From NCBI GenBank assembly GCA_029876055.1, contig CM056876.1, positions 248,001-312,000 of the forward strand: DNA of 64,000 nt. Reading direction: 5' to 3'. Positions 36,358 to 45,476 of this stretch are shown here, piece after piece. Position 1 is the stretch's first letter, and each line of letters begins with the position of its first letter. This DNA comes from Madurella fahalii. Its lineage: Eukaryota > Ascomycota > Sordariomycetes > Sordariales. The notes under the pieces were generated by a model. That model was not told where the DNA came from. It saw only the letters and a program-made list of their open reading frames with translations, and ran no database searches. Position numbers and translations under genes: made by a program.

Positions 36358-36400
36358 CTCGGAGACCCTCGGATGCCGAGAGCTCGGAGACACTCCGGAG
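36358..36400 (+). promoter_or_regulatory. Cluster of CGG/CCG motifs upstream of the acetyltransferase gene
   Basis: About 165-207 bp before the start codon there are CTCGGAG, the perfect palindrome CTCGGATGCCGAG (36368-36380, that is CGG-N3-CCG), CTCGGAG again and CTCCGGAG within 43 bp. CGG half-sites in pairs are what Zn2Cys6 activators bind. A TATA-like TTATTTATTTT lies at about 36474-36483. Binding is inferred only. Confidence 0.45.
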
Positions 36401-36564
36401 CTGCGCTGCTTCATCAGCTCCGTGGGAAGCCTTCTAGACGCTTCTCCTTTGCAGTTGCGGGGAATGCCCCGGCTTATTTATTTTGGGGTGACTTAAAACA
36501 ACCACAGGCAAAATCAGCGAGCTCACCCTCCGCCGAGCCTTCTCATTAGAGCCCGCTTCTCAGA

Positions 36565-37534
36565 ATGCACACCTACACCGAGGCCCAGCTCAGACGCTAT
36601 CTGGAGCACATTGGCTACCGGGGAGATGCGCGCCAGGCGGTATCCACGGACCCCTTAGGGCTTCTCACGGCCCTCCAGCGGCTCCACATGGCGCGCGTTC
36701 CCTTTGAGAGCCTGTCGCTGCACTACTCGAGGCACCGGCTCTTGTCGCTCGACCCGGAGGACTTGTACACCAAGATTGTCGAATCAGGCCGGGGCGGGTA
36801 TTGCATGGAGGTCAACGCATTCTTCGCCTCGATTCTGCGCACCGTCGGCTTTACGCTCATCAGTGTCGGTGGAAGGGTCAGGGGCGAGGACGGGTACAAC
36901 GGATGGTGAGAAGGCTCGTGGCGAAGCGTTCGGCTCATAATCAGGTAGCTGATAACAATGCAGGGACCACATGGTCAACCTCGTCACCGCCAATCAGAAA
37001 CGCTACCTGGTCGACGTTGGATTTGGTTCTAACGGGCCTCCGCACCCGGTCCCGTTGGAACACAACCATGAATTTGTTGGGATAGCGCCTTTCCGCGGGA
37101 GGTTGCAGTACCGCTGCCTCGAGGAGCACTCTGACCCCAACCAGAGGGTGTGGGTGTACTCGGGCCAGCCTACTGAGAGCGCACCATGGAAAGACCTGTA
37201 CGCCTTTGTCGAAATTGAGTTCTTTCCGGCCGACTTTGAGGTCATGAACCTCAAGACGATGACAGCGCCGCAGAGCTTCTTTGTGCAGAGCGTCATGTGT
37301 ATGTGCACTGTTTTGGACGCCGAAAAGACGACACCTGTTGGTCTCTTGATCTTGCACAGGGACTATGTCAAACGGCGGATGGGAGATCAGTCTGATATCA
37401 TCGAGACGCTTGAGACGGAGGAGCAAAGAGTGCAGGCACTGGAAAAGTATTTTGGGATTGTCCTCCGCTTAGAGGAACGGAGTGCGATTCGGGGCCTTGC
37501 GAGCGAGCTGAAGAGCAAGAGGAGTCATGCATAA
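36565..37534 (+). CDS. Arylamine N-acetyltransferase (NAT)
   Basis: Exons 36565..36905 and 36964..37534 give 303 residues; the 58-nt intron (GTGAGA...ATGCAG) carries a GCTGATAAC-like branch site and its removal restores GWDHMVN. NATs transfer an acyl group, usually acetyl from acetyl-CoA, to arylamines and hydrazines. The Cys-His-Asp triad is complete: Cys80 in RGGYCMEVN, His116 in DHMVN and Asp131 in DVGFG. The N-terminal helical bundle, central beta-barrel and C-terminal lid follow in the usual order and length. In Fusarium and related fungi, NAT homologues detoxify plant benzoxazolinone breakdown products using malonyl-CoA; this gene could do the same, but the acyl donor cannot be read here. 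The CGG cluster upstream suggests a Zn2Cys6 regulator. Confidence 0.94.
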
Positions 37535-38295
37535 GTTCATTATTGCCACTCGCCACGTCGTATCCCATATAGAACATTAGATATCCGATGACAAGAGACA
37601 ATGATGTTAAGCCACAATTTTTTAGGGTAGCGCCGACGATGAGCCATTGCTGCAGCCGCAGAGCCAGCCCCCAAGTCATTCCATGAACCTTCGCCCACCC
37701 CATTCCCCCACCTTTTTACCCTCAACTGCTTGTACGCAAATGATTAGTCTATCGTGAAGTGTCTAGTCAAGTGGGCAGTCGGGATAATCCTACCCCGAGT
37801 TCAAACGCTAAGAGAGCCTACACTTCATTAACTGCAAGTCTTTGCCAGTGCTCTCTGCCTGCCGTCTTTACTGTTAAACCACCCATACCATTCTCAACTG
37901 TTTCGGCGTCATCTCCACACTCGGCATTCGGCACCTGGTGACAGCATTACCACCAGATCCAGCGCTAGGTCGCTCTACCAAGTGCGGTAGCTAGGGCCAG
38001 GCGCGGCTACTCTTGCCGGTATAAGCGTGGTGGGGAATGAGTGTGGCACGAGATAACTGGAACTTGTGTCTCAGGATCACGGGAAGCTTGACAGTTTATC
38101 AGGCAGCTCACAGGTAGATAACTCTTCGAACGGATAGCAAAGTTTGAGCTTGGTACTAGGTACTAATTACTTTCTGAGTATCACTGCAAGGGCCATGATG
38201 CTACACAACTACTGCCCTGTAGACGAACTTGAGCGACAAGTAACAACTTCCCGTTTCAAAGCTGGTTCGTGGACGTTTTTCATATTTCCAATTTA
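37535..38295. other. Intergenic between converging NAT and sugar dehydrogenase genes
   Basis: Contains only short frames and AT-rich patches. No gene or RNA is supported. Confidence 0.55.
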
Positions 38296-39855
38296 TTAAA
38301 ACGCAGCCAACCAAAGCCCGAGCCCAGTCGCCACACTCCATCCCATCACCTTGGTCTCCCAACGCCACACAGTACCCGCCGCATTCTCACCACCCTCGCT
38401 GGGCGTGACAAACCTACCACTTCCGGTCTCGCCCGTCTGCTGCAGCACGTAGATCTCGCCGGTCGAGTCCGATGTCATCCACAGCCGATCCGCGTGATCT
38501 AGCGCCAGCCCGGCCGGCCGGAAGCAGTTCTCGGGGCAGACGGTAAGGTCGGGGTTGGTGATGATGTCGGTAAGGGCATCGTGGCTGTCGGCCGGGGCGA
38601 CTGGCTCGCCCGAGTCGGCATTGAACGCAAGTGACGCAACGCGGTAGCCTACCGGGGAGGACCTGTCGACTGTAAGGATGTTAGTATTAGGCCCTAGCAA
38701 AATAGGGAGGGGAATATATATATATATATATATATACACTTACAGCTCCCACGGAACGAAATATACGCCGTAGCCCCATCCTCAGCGAACTTGATGTCAA
38801 TCGGCGCGTAGTGCGCCGGAAATGTAAGCCTGGGCGCAGTGTAATCGCTCGCGCAAGTCTCGTCGGTGAGCGTGTTGTTCTCTTGAACGGCAAACTGCAT
38901 GCCTACGGCCAGCCCGTCGCTCTCGGGAATCTCGGACGCCTCCCAGACCGCGAAGCAGTGCGGGTATCCAAAGTTGCTGCCCTGGTTCTCGTGTGCCTCC
39001 CCATTCAGAGTCCCCAAGAAATTGAGCTCCTCGCCGGGGTTGTTCTCGTGCACATCCTGCCCGTTGCGCGTCACCCCGTCCATGCTATTCTCCACGGCAT
39101 AGATACCGCCGGTAATGGGGTGCTCGGCCACGCCCACGCTGTTGCGCAGGCCCCAACCCAGCACGCGGCCGGCCGAATTGAAGTTGTACGGGCTGGCGGC
39201 GTCCGTCAGGTTGGACAGGTCGAACGCGCGGATCTGCGACAAGCCGTTGGACATGACTGTCGTCTCCGCCGCGTCCGTGTCGGCGCTGCCGCGCGACACT
39301 AAGAGCGTCCCCTGCTGCATCTGCGACATGAGCAGCGTCCGCGTGACGAGGTCGTTGTTGCTCATGTTGGCGACGACCGTGCGGCGCTCCCCGCTGACGC
39401 TGCCGGCCGTGGCATCATAGGTCCATGCGAAGACGGCTTCGGCTGTCGATGCGTAGAGGGTGGTGCCGTCGTTGGAGAGCGCAAGGCCATGGTTGAGCTG
39501 GGATACGTCAGCAATGCTTTAACCGGTAGCGTCTCATTTCTGGACAGCCTACCTCTGGCAGGTCGACAAGCATATGCGAGTGATTAGATGCAAGGCAGGT
39601 ACCGCCATTGTCTGTGAACCTGTGTCGGCTAATGCCCTTCCCGCTCTCGACGACTAGCAGAGCGCCGGTTCTGTCGAACTGGATGCTCCGCGGCTTCGTT
39701 AGGCCGCCGGCGACGAGCTGCGCCTGCCACCCGGGGGCGACCACAGGATGCGAGTACGACGGGACGAGGACTTGTGAGCATGCCGTGTCCTGGGCGACAG
39801 CGGCGGCCGCATACAAACCAGCCGCGACAGCCGACTTGGCAAATGAGTTCTTCAT
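38296..39855 (-). CDS. Secreted PQQ-type glucose/sorbosone dehydrogenase-like protein (AA12-like)
   Basis: Exons 39553..39855, 38744..39497 and 38296..38669 give 476 residues, with introns of 55 and 74 nt in good phase. After a signal peptide (about 1-21, ending AVAQ) comes a six-bladed beta-propeller of the glucose/sorbosone dehydrogenase fold. Visible marks are PRSIQFDRTGALLVVE, LNHGLALSNDG, GRVLGWGLRNSVG and GYPHCF. A Cys-rich loop and FRPAGLALDH with DRLWMTSDSTGEIY follow. Fungal AA12 enzymes oxidise sugars at the anomeric carbon with pyrroloquinoline quinone and can feed electrons to lytic polysaccharide monooxygenases. The last about 20 residues are hydrophobic and end the protein, which suggests a GPI-anchor signal. 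PQQ use is inferred from the fold. The second intron contains a (TA)n run. Confidence 0.85.
38713..38736. repeat. (TA)n microsatellite inside intron 2 of the sugar dehydrogenase gene
   Basis: About twelve TA units lie within the intron, close to its 5' splice site, and are likely to vary in length between strains. Confidence 0.85.
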
Positions 39856-40934
39856 GGCGGTGTCTCGTTGCGGATATATGTTGGCGATACCTCAACGCTT
39901 CCCGACACGAGACACAGGATAACGGGACTCAAGAGTAGCGAACTAAGTTATCTATGAATACTAGCCGAATATACGTAGGTGGGTCAGCGATTGCAAAGAG
40001 CTTCCTGAACCGAGAGGACGGTAACAGGCATGTCCATGAGCAGCACAACCCGGGGGGGCAACCCAGAGCACGCGAAGGTTAGATAAAACCCGCCATGTCT
40101 TGCAGCCGGACCCGCCACTGGGTGAGGCAACCTGTACGTAAACGAGAGAAAGCCGCAGCCAAGACTGGCATCCTTGGCCCGCGTGGATGGCAAATCCTCG
40201 CCATCCAGCATGGCGCTCTAATATGCAAGGACGGAGAGCGGTCGATAGTGCCCATGGACTTGCGCAGGTTTTGACAAGTCCATGCCGCTTCCCCGCATCA
40301 CCAGCTCGCGGGATGTTGCCATCAGCCAATCAACCACCCCGGGCGGTGATGGCATTCTTCTGGTTCGCTTCTGCGAGGGGGGGTTGCGCTGGACCACAAA
40401 TGGACGAACGACAGCTGGGAGCCCCGCTACCGCTCTCTGCCGACAACCCCACCCCAAATCTGGTCCGACGGCGACGGAGAGTTGCCTTCCATCTCGACCG
40501 AGGACGTGGTGGGATGCTGAAGAAAGAGGGGCGGTCTTGGCCAACCACTTGGTTCCCACGCTAGATCATGGGAGACCGAGAAGCATCTGCGGACGTCGAC
40601 CTACCAGCCACTCGGCGTCTGTCGGTTGCCTGTCAAATATTATTATACTCACGCTAGCCCGGTAATATCGTGCAGCGCAGCTCCGCTGTGGCCCGTTCCG
40701 GAGTGGCATTCATACCTTATCCTTCTCGCTTGACGATACCGGGGAAGGGCTGCAATTTATCCCGCAGGCTGTTCTTCGGAGCTGGCCACTCGCCTCGTTT
40801 GCCAGTTTATGCAGTCTGCGGCATCTTACCCGGCTTAAGAACAGCGTATCCGGGTTCTCGGGCAAGTTCGCTTTGCCGGAAACCACACCGTCATCGTGCC
40901 AGCAGGTGGGAACGAACAAAAGAAGCGAACGAAA
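39856..40934. other. Divergent promoter region, no gene seen
   Basis: About 1.1 kb separates two genes that point away from each other. Overlapping short frames exist but none has a motif or good splice structure. Confidence 0.55.
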
Positions 40935-42142
40935 ATGGGAGGAAACAGAAACCTACGGCGGCTTGCCGTAGCGGCGGCGGCGACCCTGCTCCAGCACAGC
41001 CAACGCTCACTGGCACTCCCGCAAGTCGGCACCACCGTCGCCGCAGCGCCGCGGCCCTGGGTGACGGTCGATCCATCTGGCGTGGCTTCAACGGTCACCC
41101 CCGCCGTAATCACCACCCAGGGACACCGGGCCACCGTCCTGGAAGCTCCGTCCAGCCTCATATCCACGGCCACATACACCATCTCCCCGGACGGTCGGCC
41201 ATCCACCTACACCGGGCTGGCGCCCGTCGCGGAGGCGACGGGTAGCACCGAGGCGGGCGTCTTCCTCGCCTGCGGCAACGACAACGCCATCGGTCCGGAC
41301 GCGCCATTCTGCCAACCCAGGCGCGGCAGCACGCTGCATCCAGGGCGTACCTATTACAGTATTTTCCCCCCTCATCCCTCCCCCACCCTCCCCTTTCCCC
41401 CCAACCAAAGCCCTCCTCACTAACCACCGCCTTCCCTCTAACCCCAGTAACCTGGACACCGGCATTCTTCTCCCCTCCCTCGGCGCTGGTCACGTTCCAC
41501 GCCGTCTACGGCGGGACGGGCGAGGGCTTCCGATCGGACCCGCTGCCCGCGGCGCGGGGGTTCTACGCGTGGCGCATCCCGGCCGACTTCCTGACCTCGC
41601 GCGCGGGCGCGCCGGGCGTGCTCAACGTGACGTTCCAGCTGGCGCAGGACGACGCCTCGACGCCGGACGCGAGCAACGACCTCAACACCTACCGGGGGCC
41701 CTCCGTGTACGTTACCTCGTCGGGGGCCAGCATGGGGCCGGCGCCGGGGGGGTCCGGCGGCGGTGGCGGGGGCCCCAACGCGGCGGCCATCGCCGTGCCC
41801 GTGGTCGTGGTGGTCGTGGTGCTGCTCGTGGGCGGGGCGTGCTTCGCGTCGTGGCGGCGGCGCGGGACGGTGCCGGTGCTGGCGGCGCTCCGGCGGCGGT
41901 CGACGGGCGGCGCCGGGTACGGCGTGCGGCAGAGCCGGTCGGAGCGCGTGGGCCCCACGGGAGCAGGAGGACGAGGAGGGTGGGGTGCCGGCGGCGTGGC
42001 CGATAACAAGTCCGAGACAGACGTCGGGGTGGAGCTGACGGATCGGGATAGTTGGTCGCCTACGGCGAGGAACGCGACGGGCGGGAGGAATGTTTTCCGG
42101 GAGGAGGTCGAGAGGCAGGAGAGGCAAGCACGGTTGGGATGA
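40935..42142 (+). CDS. Single-pass cell-surface membrane protein, function unknown
   Basis: Exons 40935..41358 and 41448..42142 give 372 residues; the 89-nt intron is strongly pyrimidine-rich. The chosen ATG begins a basic stretch and a hydrophobic signal peptide (about 1-31). An upstream GTG frame is only leader. The extracellular part (about 35-245) has a Thr/Ser/Pro-rich section and, after the intron, a beta-rich block beginning ITWTPAFFSP with FYAWRIP. A Gly-rich hinge precedes one transmembrane helix of Ala and Val (AIAVPVVVVVVVLLVGG, about 285-303) stopped by WRRR, then a basic, disordered cytoplasmic tail. The layout resembles fungal wall-stress sensors, but no WSC cysteine pattern is present. 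The gene is not recognised beyond that. Confidence 0.78.
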
Positions 42143-42869
42143 GGAATGGCGAAGGCGGTAAAAGAAAGGGCGAGGATCGAGGGCTGGATTACCGTAGGGA
42201 GGCCGGGGAATTGCGGCAGCAGTTGGTGATGGGGTGGGAATTACGCAGGTACATGTTACCGTACCTTATATATAGCGGGCCTTGGCCGAGAGTGATGCTT
42301 CACTTTTGTCGAGTTTGAGCAACTAATTCAGGTACTGAGTGCAATGGTCCGAAGAAGGTTGAAGTCGACTTAACGTGGTGTGGCGGCAACCACGCCGCAG
42401 CCACTGGGATTTGATCCCGGCGCCATCGTTCCACACAACATATAAGTAGCAGTCATTAGTGATTAGAGATGTATTGGTATCTGCTGCATGCTACTCGGCA
42501 TGTCATCATCAGGATCAGCTGATTACAAGAGTATTAAGTGTCTAGTAGGGCAGGTCGCCGTGCCAAAATTAAACCTCCCGAGTCGGACCTGCGACCGGGC
42601 CTAGAAGAAGCGAGCGTAAGAGCTGACCCGTCCCGTCGTCAGATCGTGTTTTCCGTGTCTGATATCCAATACCGCCACCCGCACTATCACGTTCCCGGGC
42701 AACCGACAAGGAAATGGTATCCGACGCCGTGTTACGTCCAAGACCAGTGCCGCCCCCGTCCGCCAAATGCTTCTTTATGCGCCAACGCTGGTACCGTTCA
42801 AGGAAAAGGTTGTAAGTTTCTTTCGTGTGGTATTCCCCCACCCGTCCTAAACTTCTGCCGGCTTCCCGC
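42143..42869. other. Intergenic between two converging genes
   Basis: No gene is supported. A short T-arm-like hairpin occurs near 42403-42421 but no tRNA can be folded. Confidence 0.55.
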
Positions 42870-45476
42870 TTAGCCAGAATCGTTCCACCATCCGGCTTCG
42901 ATGTTGGGCTTGTAATAGCCCACCGCACTCAGCCTCACTTGCTTCTTGCTCGCCATCGACACGGGTGCCGGGAAGTCGGACGGCGAGATGGGCGAATCTG
43001 GCCGTGGGATATCTGCCTCTTCGTCCTCGGCCAGGTCCTCTAAGATTTGGTGCGGGAGGTCTTTTTGGCCCTTCGGGCTGACCTGCTCCGGCCCTCGCCG
43101 GGGAAGGCTGCCGTCTCTCCGCTGGGGCCTGCTGCGCGGTCCAGCCGTGGTCGTCAGAGACGCTCTCTGTCTTCCACCAGCAGACTTCTGGCTGGCGGTT
43201 GAATTGGACCTGCTGCGCCTCCGTTCGCACCCCCCTGGGCTCAGGCTGTCACCGTACCGGAGGAAGTGTTCGAGGTCGGCGCCAAGCTCGGTTGTGGTCT
43301 CGTGAGCTGGGTCGTCTGGTTCTTTCGCGCCCGGCTGCCGTGGGCGGGCACTCAACATCCCCGTCTCCAACCGCATAGTGCCCCTAGAAGACTGCCGTGA
43401 AATGCAGCCGTTGGTGGAGATGCTTTCGTTCGTCATCTCGCGTTTGAGCTGGTGGTGGTCTTCCCGATCCATCTCCTCTTCAAACTCGGCAATGATATCC
43501 TCGCGCATTCGAGCGCGCTTCAACCGGAGAGCGGCCAGCAGCATCTCTTCTTGGCGCGTCACCGCCATGAACCGCCCGCTGCTGCCGTCGTTGATGCTGC
43601 TGGTAGCACTGCCGCGCCGCCCGGCCATGATCGCGCTTCCAAGACTCGTGCTGCTGCGGATTGATCCAGTGTCGTGCCCGGTAGATAAGCGGTGGCTTTG
43701 CAGGGCCAGGTCCAAGCTACTGGGGGAAAGAGGTGGGGATTGTTCCGAGGCGCGCGATACGGGCTGCTGGGAACGGTGGAGCGGCGGCGCTGGGAAGTCG
43801 AATTCCGTCTTGATCATCGACGGCTCGGCTAGCTTGTCGCTTAGTTTACTCCTCGAGGTCTTCTTCGTGACAGTCGCTCTCTGCCGCCCCGAACTTTGGG
43901 ACGAAACACGGGAGACCGTGCGATCAGTAGACGTCGTGCCAATTGAGAGCCGCGACGTCTGGCGAGCCAGGTCCTTGGCCTGCTTTGTGGACGACTTGGA
44001 GTTGAGCGAGCTGGACCGAACACCGATCTGGGGTCCCTTCGCTGCAGCGACGTCTTTAGCGGGGAAGAACTGAGGGCTCTCTGCAAAGCTTGTGTGCTTC
44101 ACAGGCTTGTTCCGGCTGCCGTCTTGTGGCTCGGCCCGCTGGGACGCTGCGGAGCGGGGGCTCGTGGGACTCGGCTGCCCATCGCTGAGCGGGGGGACCG
44201 CCAGGGAGCCCTTAGACGAGAGCTCGTAATCGTCCTCCGAGTCGGAAGAGAGCGCTAGGACGCTATTTTGTAGCAAGTCAATGTCGGTGAGGCTGCGGTC
44301 AGTCCGCTTCGAAGCCTTGGACGTTCTGGTATGCCTGCTTGAGACGCTGGCACAGTCCGCAGGGGTAGACACGGGGCTTGAGAGATTGGCAGCTCCCTTC
44401 AATGTCGCCTCGGTGAGGTTCGCGGCCGTCGGTGCTTGTTTGGATGTGTGGCCCATTCGTGACGGGTTGGGTGGGAACGGGGACAGGTACGTCGTCCCGG
44501 AGTTGCTGGCCGGAGGGGTAGGGTAGGCGGGAGGCCGCTGGTCCGTGGCTGGCTGCTCGAGCCGATAGTCTGCGGTCTCATGCAGCTCCTGGTCCATGGC
44601 GTCGGCGAACGTCCTCTGCTCGTAATGATCGTAGAGGTTGTACAAGTCTATATTGGCCTTTGTCGGCTGTTGCTTACCGCTGCCTGCTGGACCGCCCCTC
44701 CCGGAGTGAGGATTCGAGCGTGATTGCGTCCGGTCGGCTCGCTGCGGGATGGGCGGAGGGGTTGCGGCCGGTGACACAGACATGACCGATGGCGATTTCG
44801 TCAACATGTCGGACCCGAGAACCTGTTCTTTGTGCGGCTCTGGGTAGAGAAGCTTGGAAGATTTGTGTTTTTGCAGTAATGAGGACAAGTCGAGCCTAGA
44901 GGGCTTTTTCTTCTTGAGCGCCTTGGGTTCGGTGGGGAATTCGCCGTCAAAGTCGAGCAGCGCGTGCGCCTTGGACGGGAGCCCCTTGGCCATGGCCGAG
45001 TTCGAAGTCTGCTGCGATATCGAGAGCGGGAGCTTCGACTTGTCGTAGAAGGAGGTGATGGTCGAGCTGGACTGCCGCCGGCGCAGGCTCGAGACGTCCG
45101 TGGTCATATCGTGGACCATGGACCCAGTCATCGTTTGCCTGTTCAGGGCAGGGGGTATGATATCCGACTCGTCCTCCCACCGTCTCTCCCGCTGGGCCGT
45201 GGCCCATCCATCATGTCCCGAGGGCTGGCCAATGCCTCGGTGTGTATGGCCTGCAGTCGTCTCCGAGACCGAGACGCTGATGCCCGAGTTGGACTCATGC
45301 TCCCATGCCCATCGAGAGTCGGCGGGGGCCGCTCCGGAATCTTCGTTGACCTCGGCGGTCCCGAGGATCTTCTGAACCTTCGTCAGGGGCCCCGATATCG
45401 CGGGGGGGTTCGCAGACGCTGCTGGTTTCTGTTTCCGGCCCGGCAACGGGAAGACAAATTTCGAGGAATGGCCCAT
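42870..45476 (-). CDS. Large disordered Ser/Arg/Pro-rich protein, function unknown
   Basis: One exon codes 868 residues from the ATG at 45476; upstream the frame only has a TTG. The N-terminus MGHSSKFVFPLPGRK is a compact basic motif. Most of the protein is low in complexity, with many SRxS and SSxS groups, poly-Lys (KKKK near residue 190) and PPPIP, so many phosphorylation and SH3-type sites are possible. The only strongly structured part is a charged helix at about residues 640-685 (MLLAALRLKRARMREDI followed by acidic residues), a possible short coiled coil. The extreme C-terminus ends in an aromatic WWNDSG motif. These two end motifs and the helix are probably the conserved anchors of an ascomycete family, but I do not recognise it. 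It could be a cytoskeletal or signalling scaffold. Confidence 0.82.
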   Translation of the reverse strand: MGHSSKFVFPLPGRKQKPAASANPPAISGPLTKVQKILGTAEVNEDSGAAPADSRWAWEHESNSGISVSVSETTAGHTHRGIGQPSGHDGWATAQRERRWEDESDIIPPALNRQTMTGSMVHDMTTDVSSLRRRQSSSTITSFYDKSKLPLSISQQTSNSAMAKGLPSKAHALLDFDGEFPTEPKALKKKKPSRLDLSSLLQKHKSSKLLYPEPHKEQVLGSDMLTKSPSVMSVSPAATPPPIPQRADRTQSRSNPHSGRGGPAGSGKQQPTKANIDLYNLYDHYEQRTFADAMDQELHETADYRLEQPATDQRPPAYPTPPASNSGTTYLSPFPPNPSRMGHTSKQAPTAANLTEATLKGAANLSSPVSTPADCASVSSRHTRTSKASKRTDRSLTDIDLLQNSVLALSSDSEDDYELSSKGSLAVPPLSDGQPSPTSPRSAASQRAEPQDGSRNKPVKHTSFAESPQFFPAKDVAAAKGPQIGVRSSSLNSKSSTKQAKDLARQTSRLSIGTTSTDRTVSRVSSQSSGRQRATVTKKTSRSKLSDKLAEPSMIKTEFDFPAPPLHRSQQPVSRASEQSPPLSPSSLDLALQSHRLSTGHDTGSIRSSTSLGSAIMAGRRGSATSSINDGSSGRFMAVTRQEEMLLAALRLKRARMREDIIAEFEEEMDREDHHQLKREMTNESISTNGCISRQSSRGTMRLETGMLSARPRQPGAKEPDDPAHETTTELGADLEHFLRYGDSLSPGGCERRRSRSNSTASQKSAGGRQRASLTTTAGPRSRPQRRDGSLPRRGPEQVSPKGQKDLPHQILEDLAEDEEADIPRPDSPISPSDFPAPVSMASKKQVRLSAVGYYKPNIEAGWWNDSG

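Noticed and set aside
36571..36600. Other start codons for the acetyltransferase
   Set aside because: The ATG at 36565 gives the usual NAT N-terminus and length; later ATGs cut into the first helix.
42403..42421. tRNA-like T-arm (CTGGG, 7-nt loop, CCCGG)
   Set aside because: No acceptor-stem partner, D-arm or anticodon arm could be paired on either strand.
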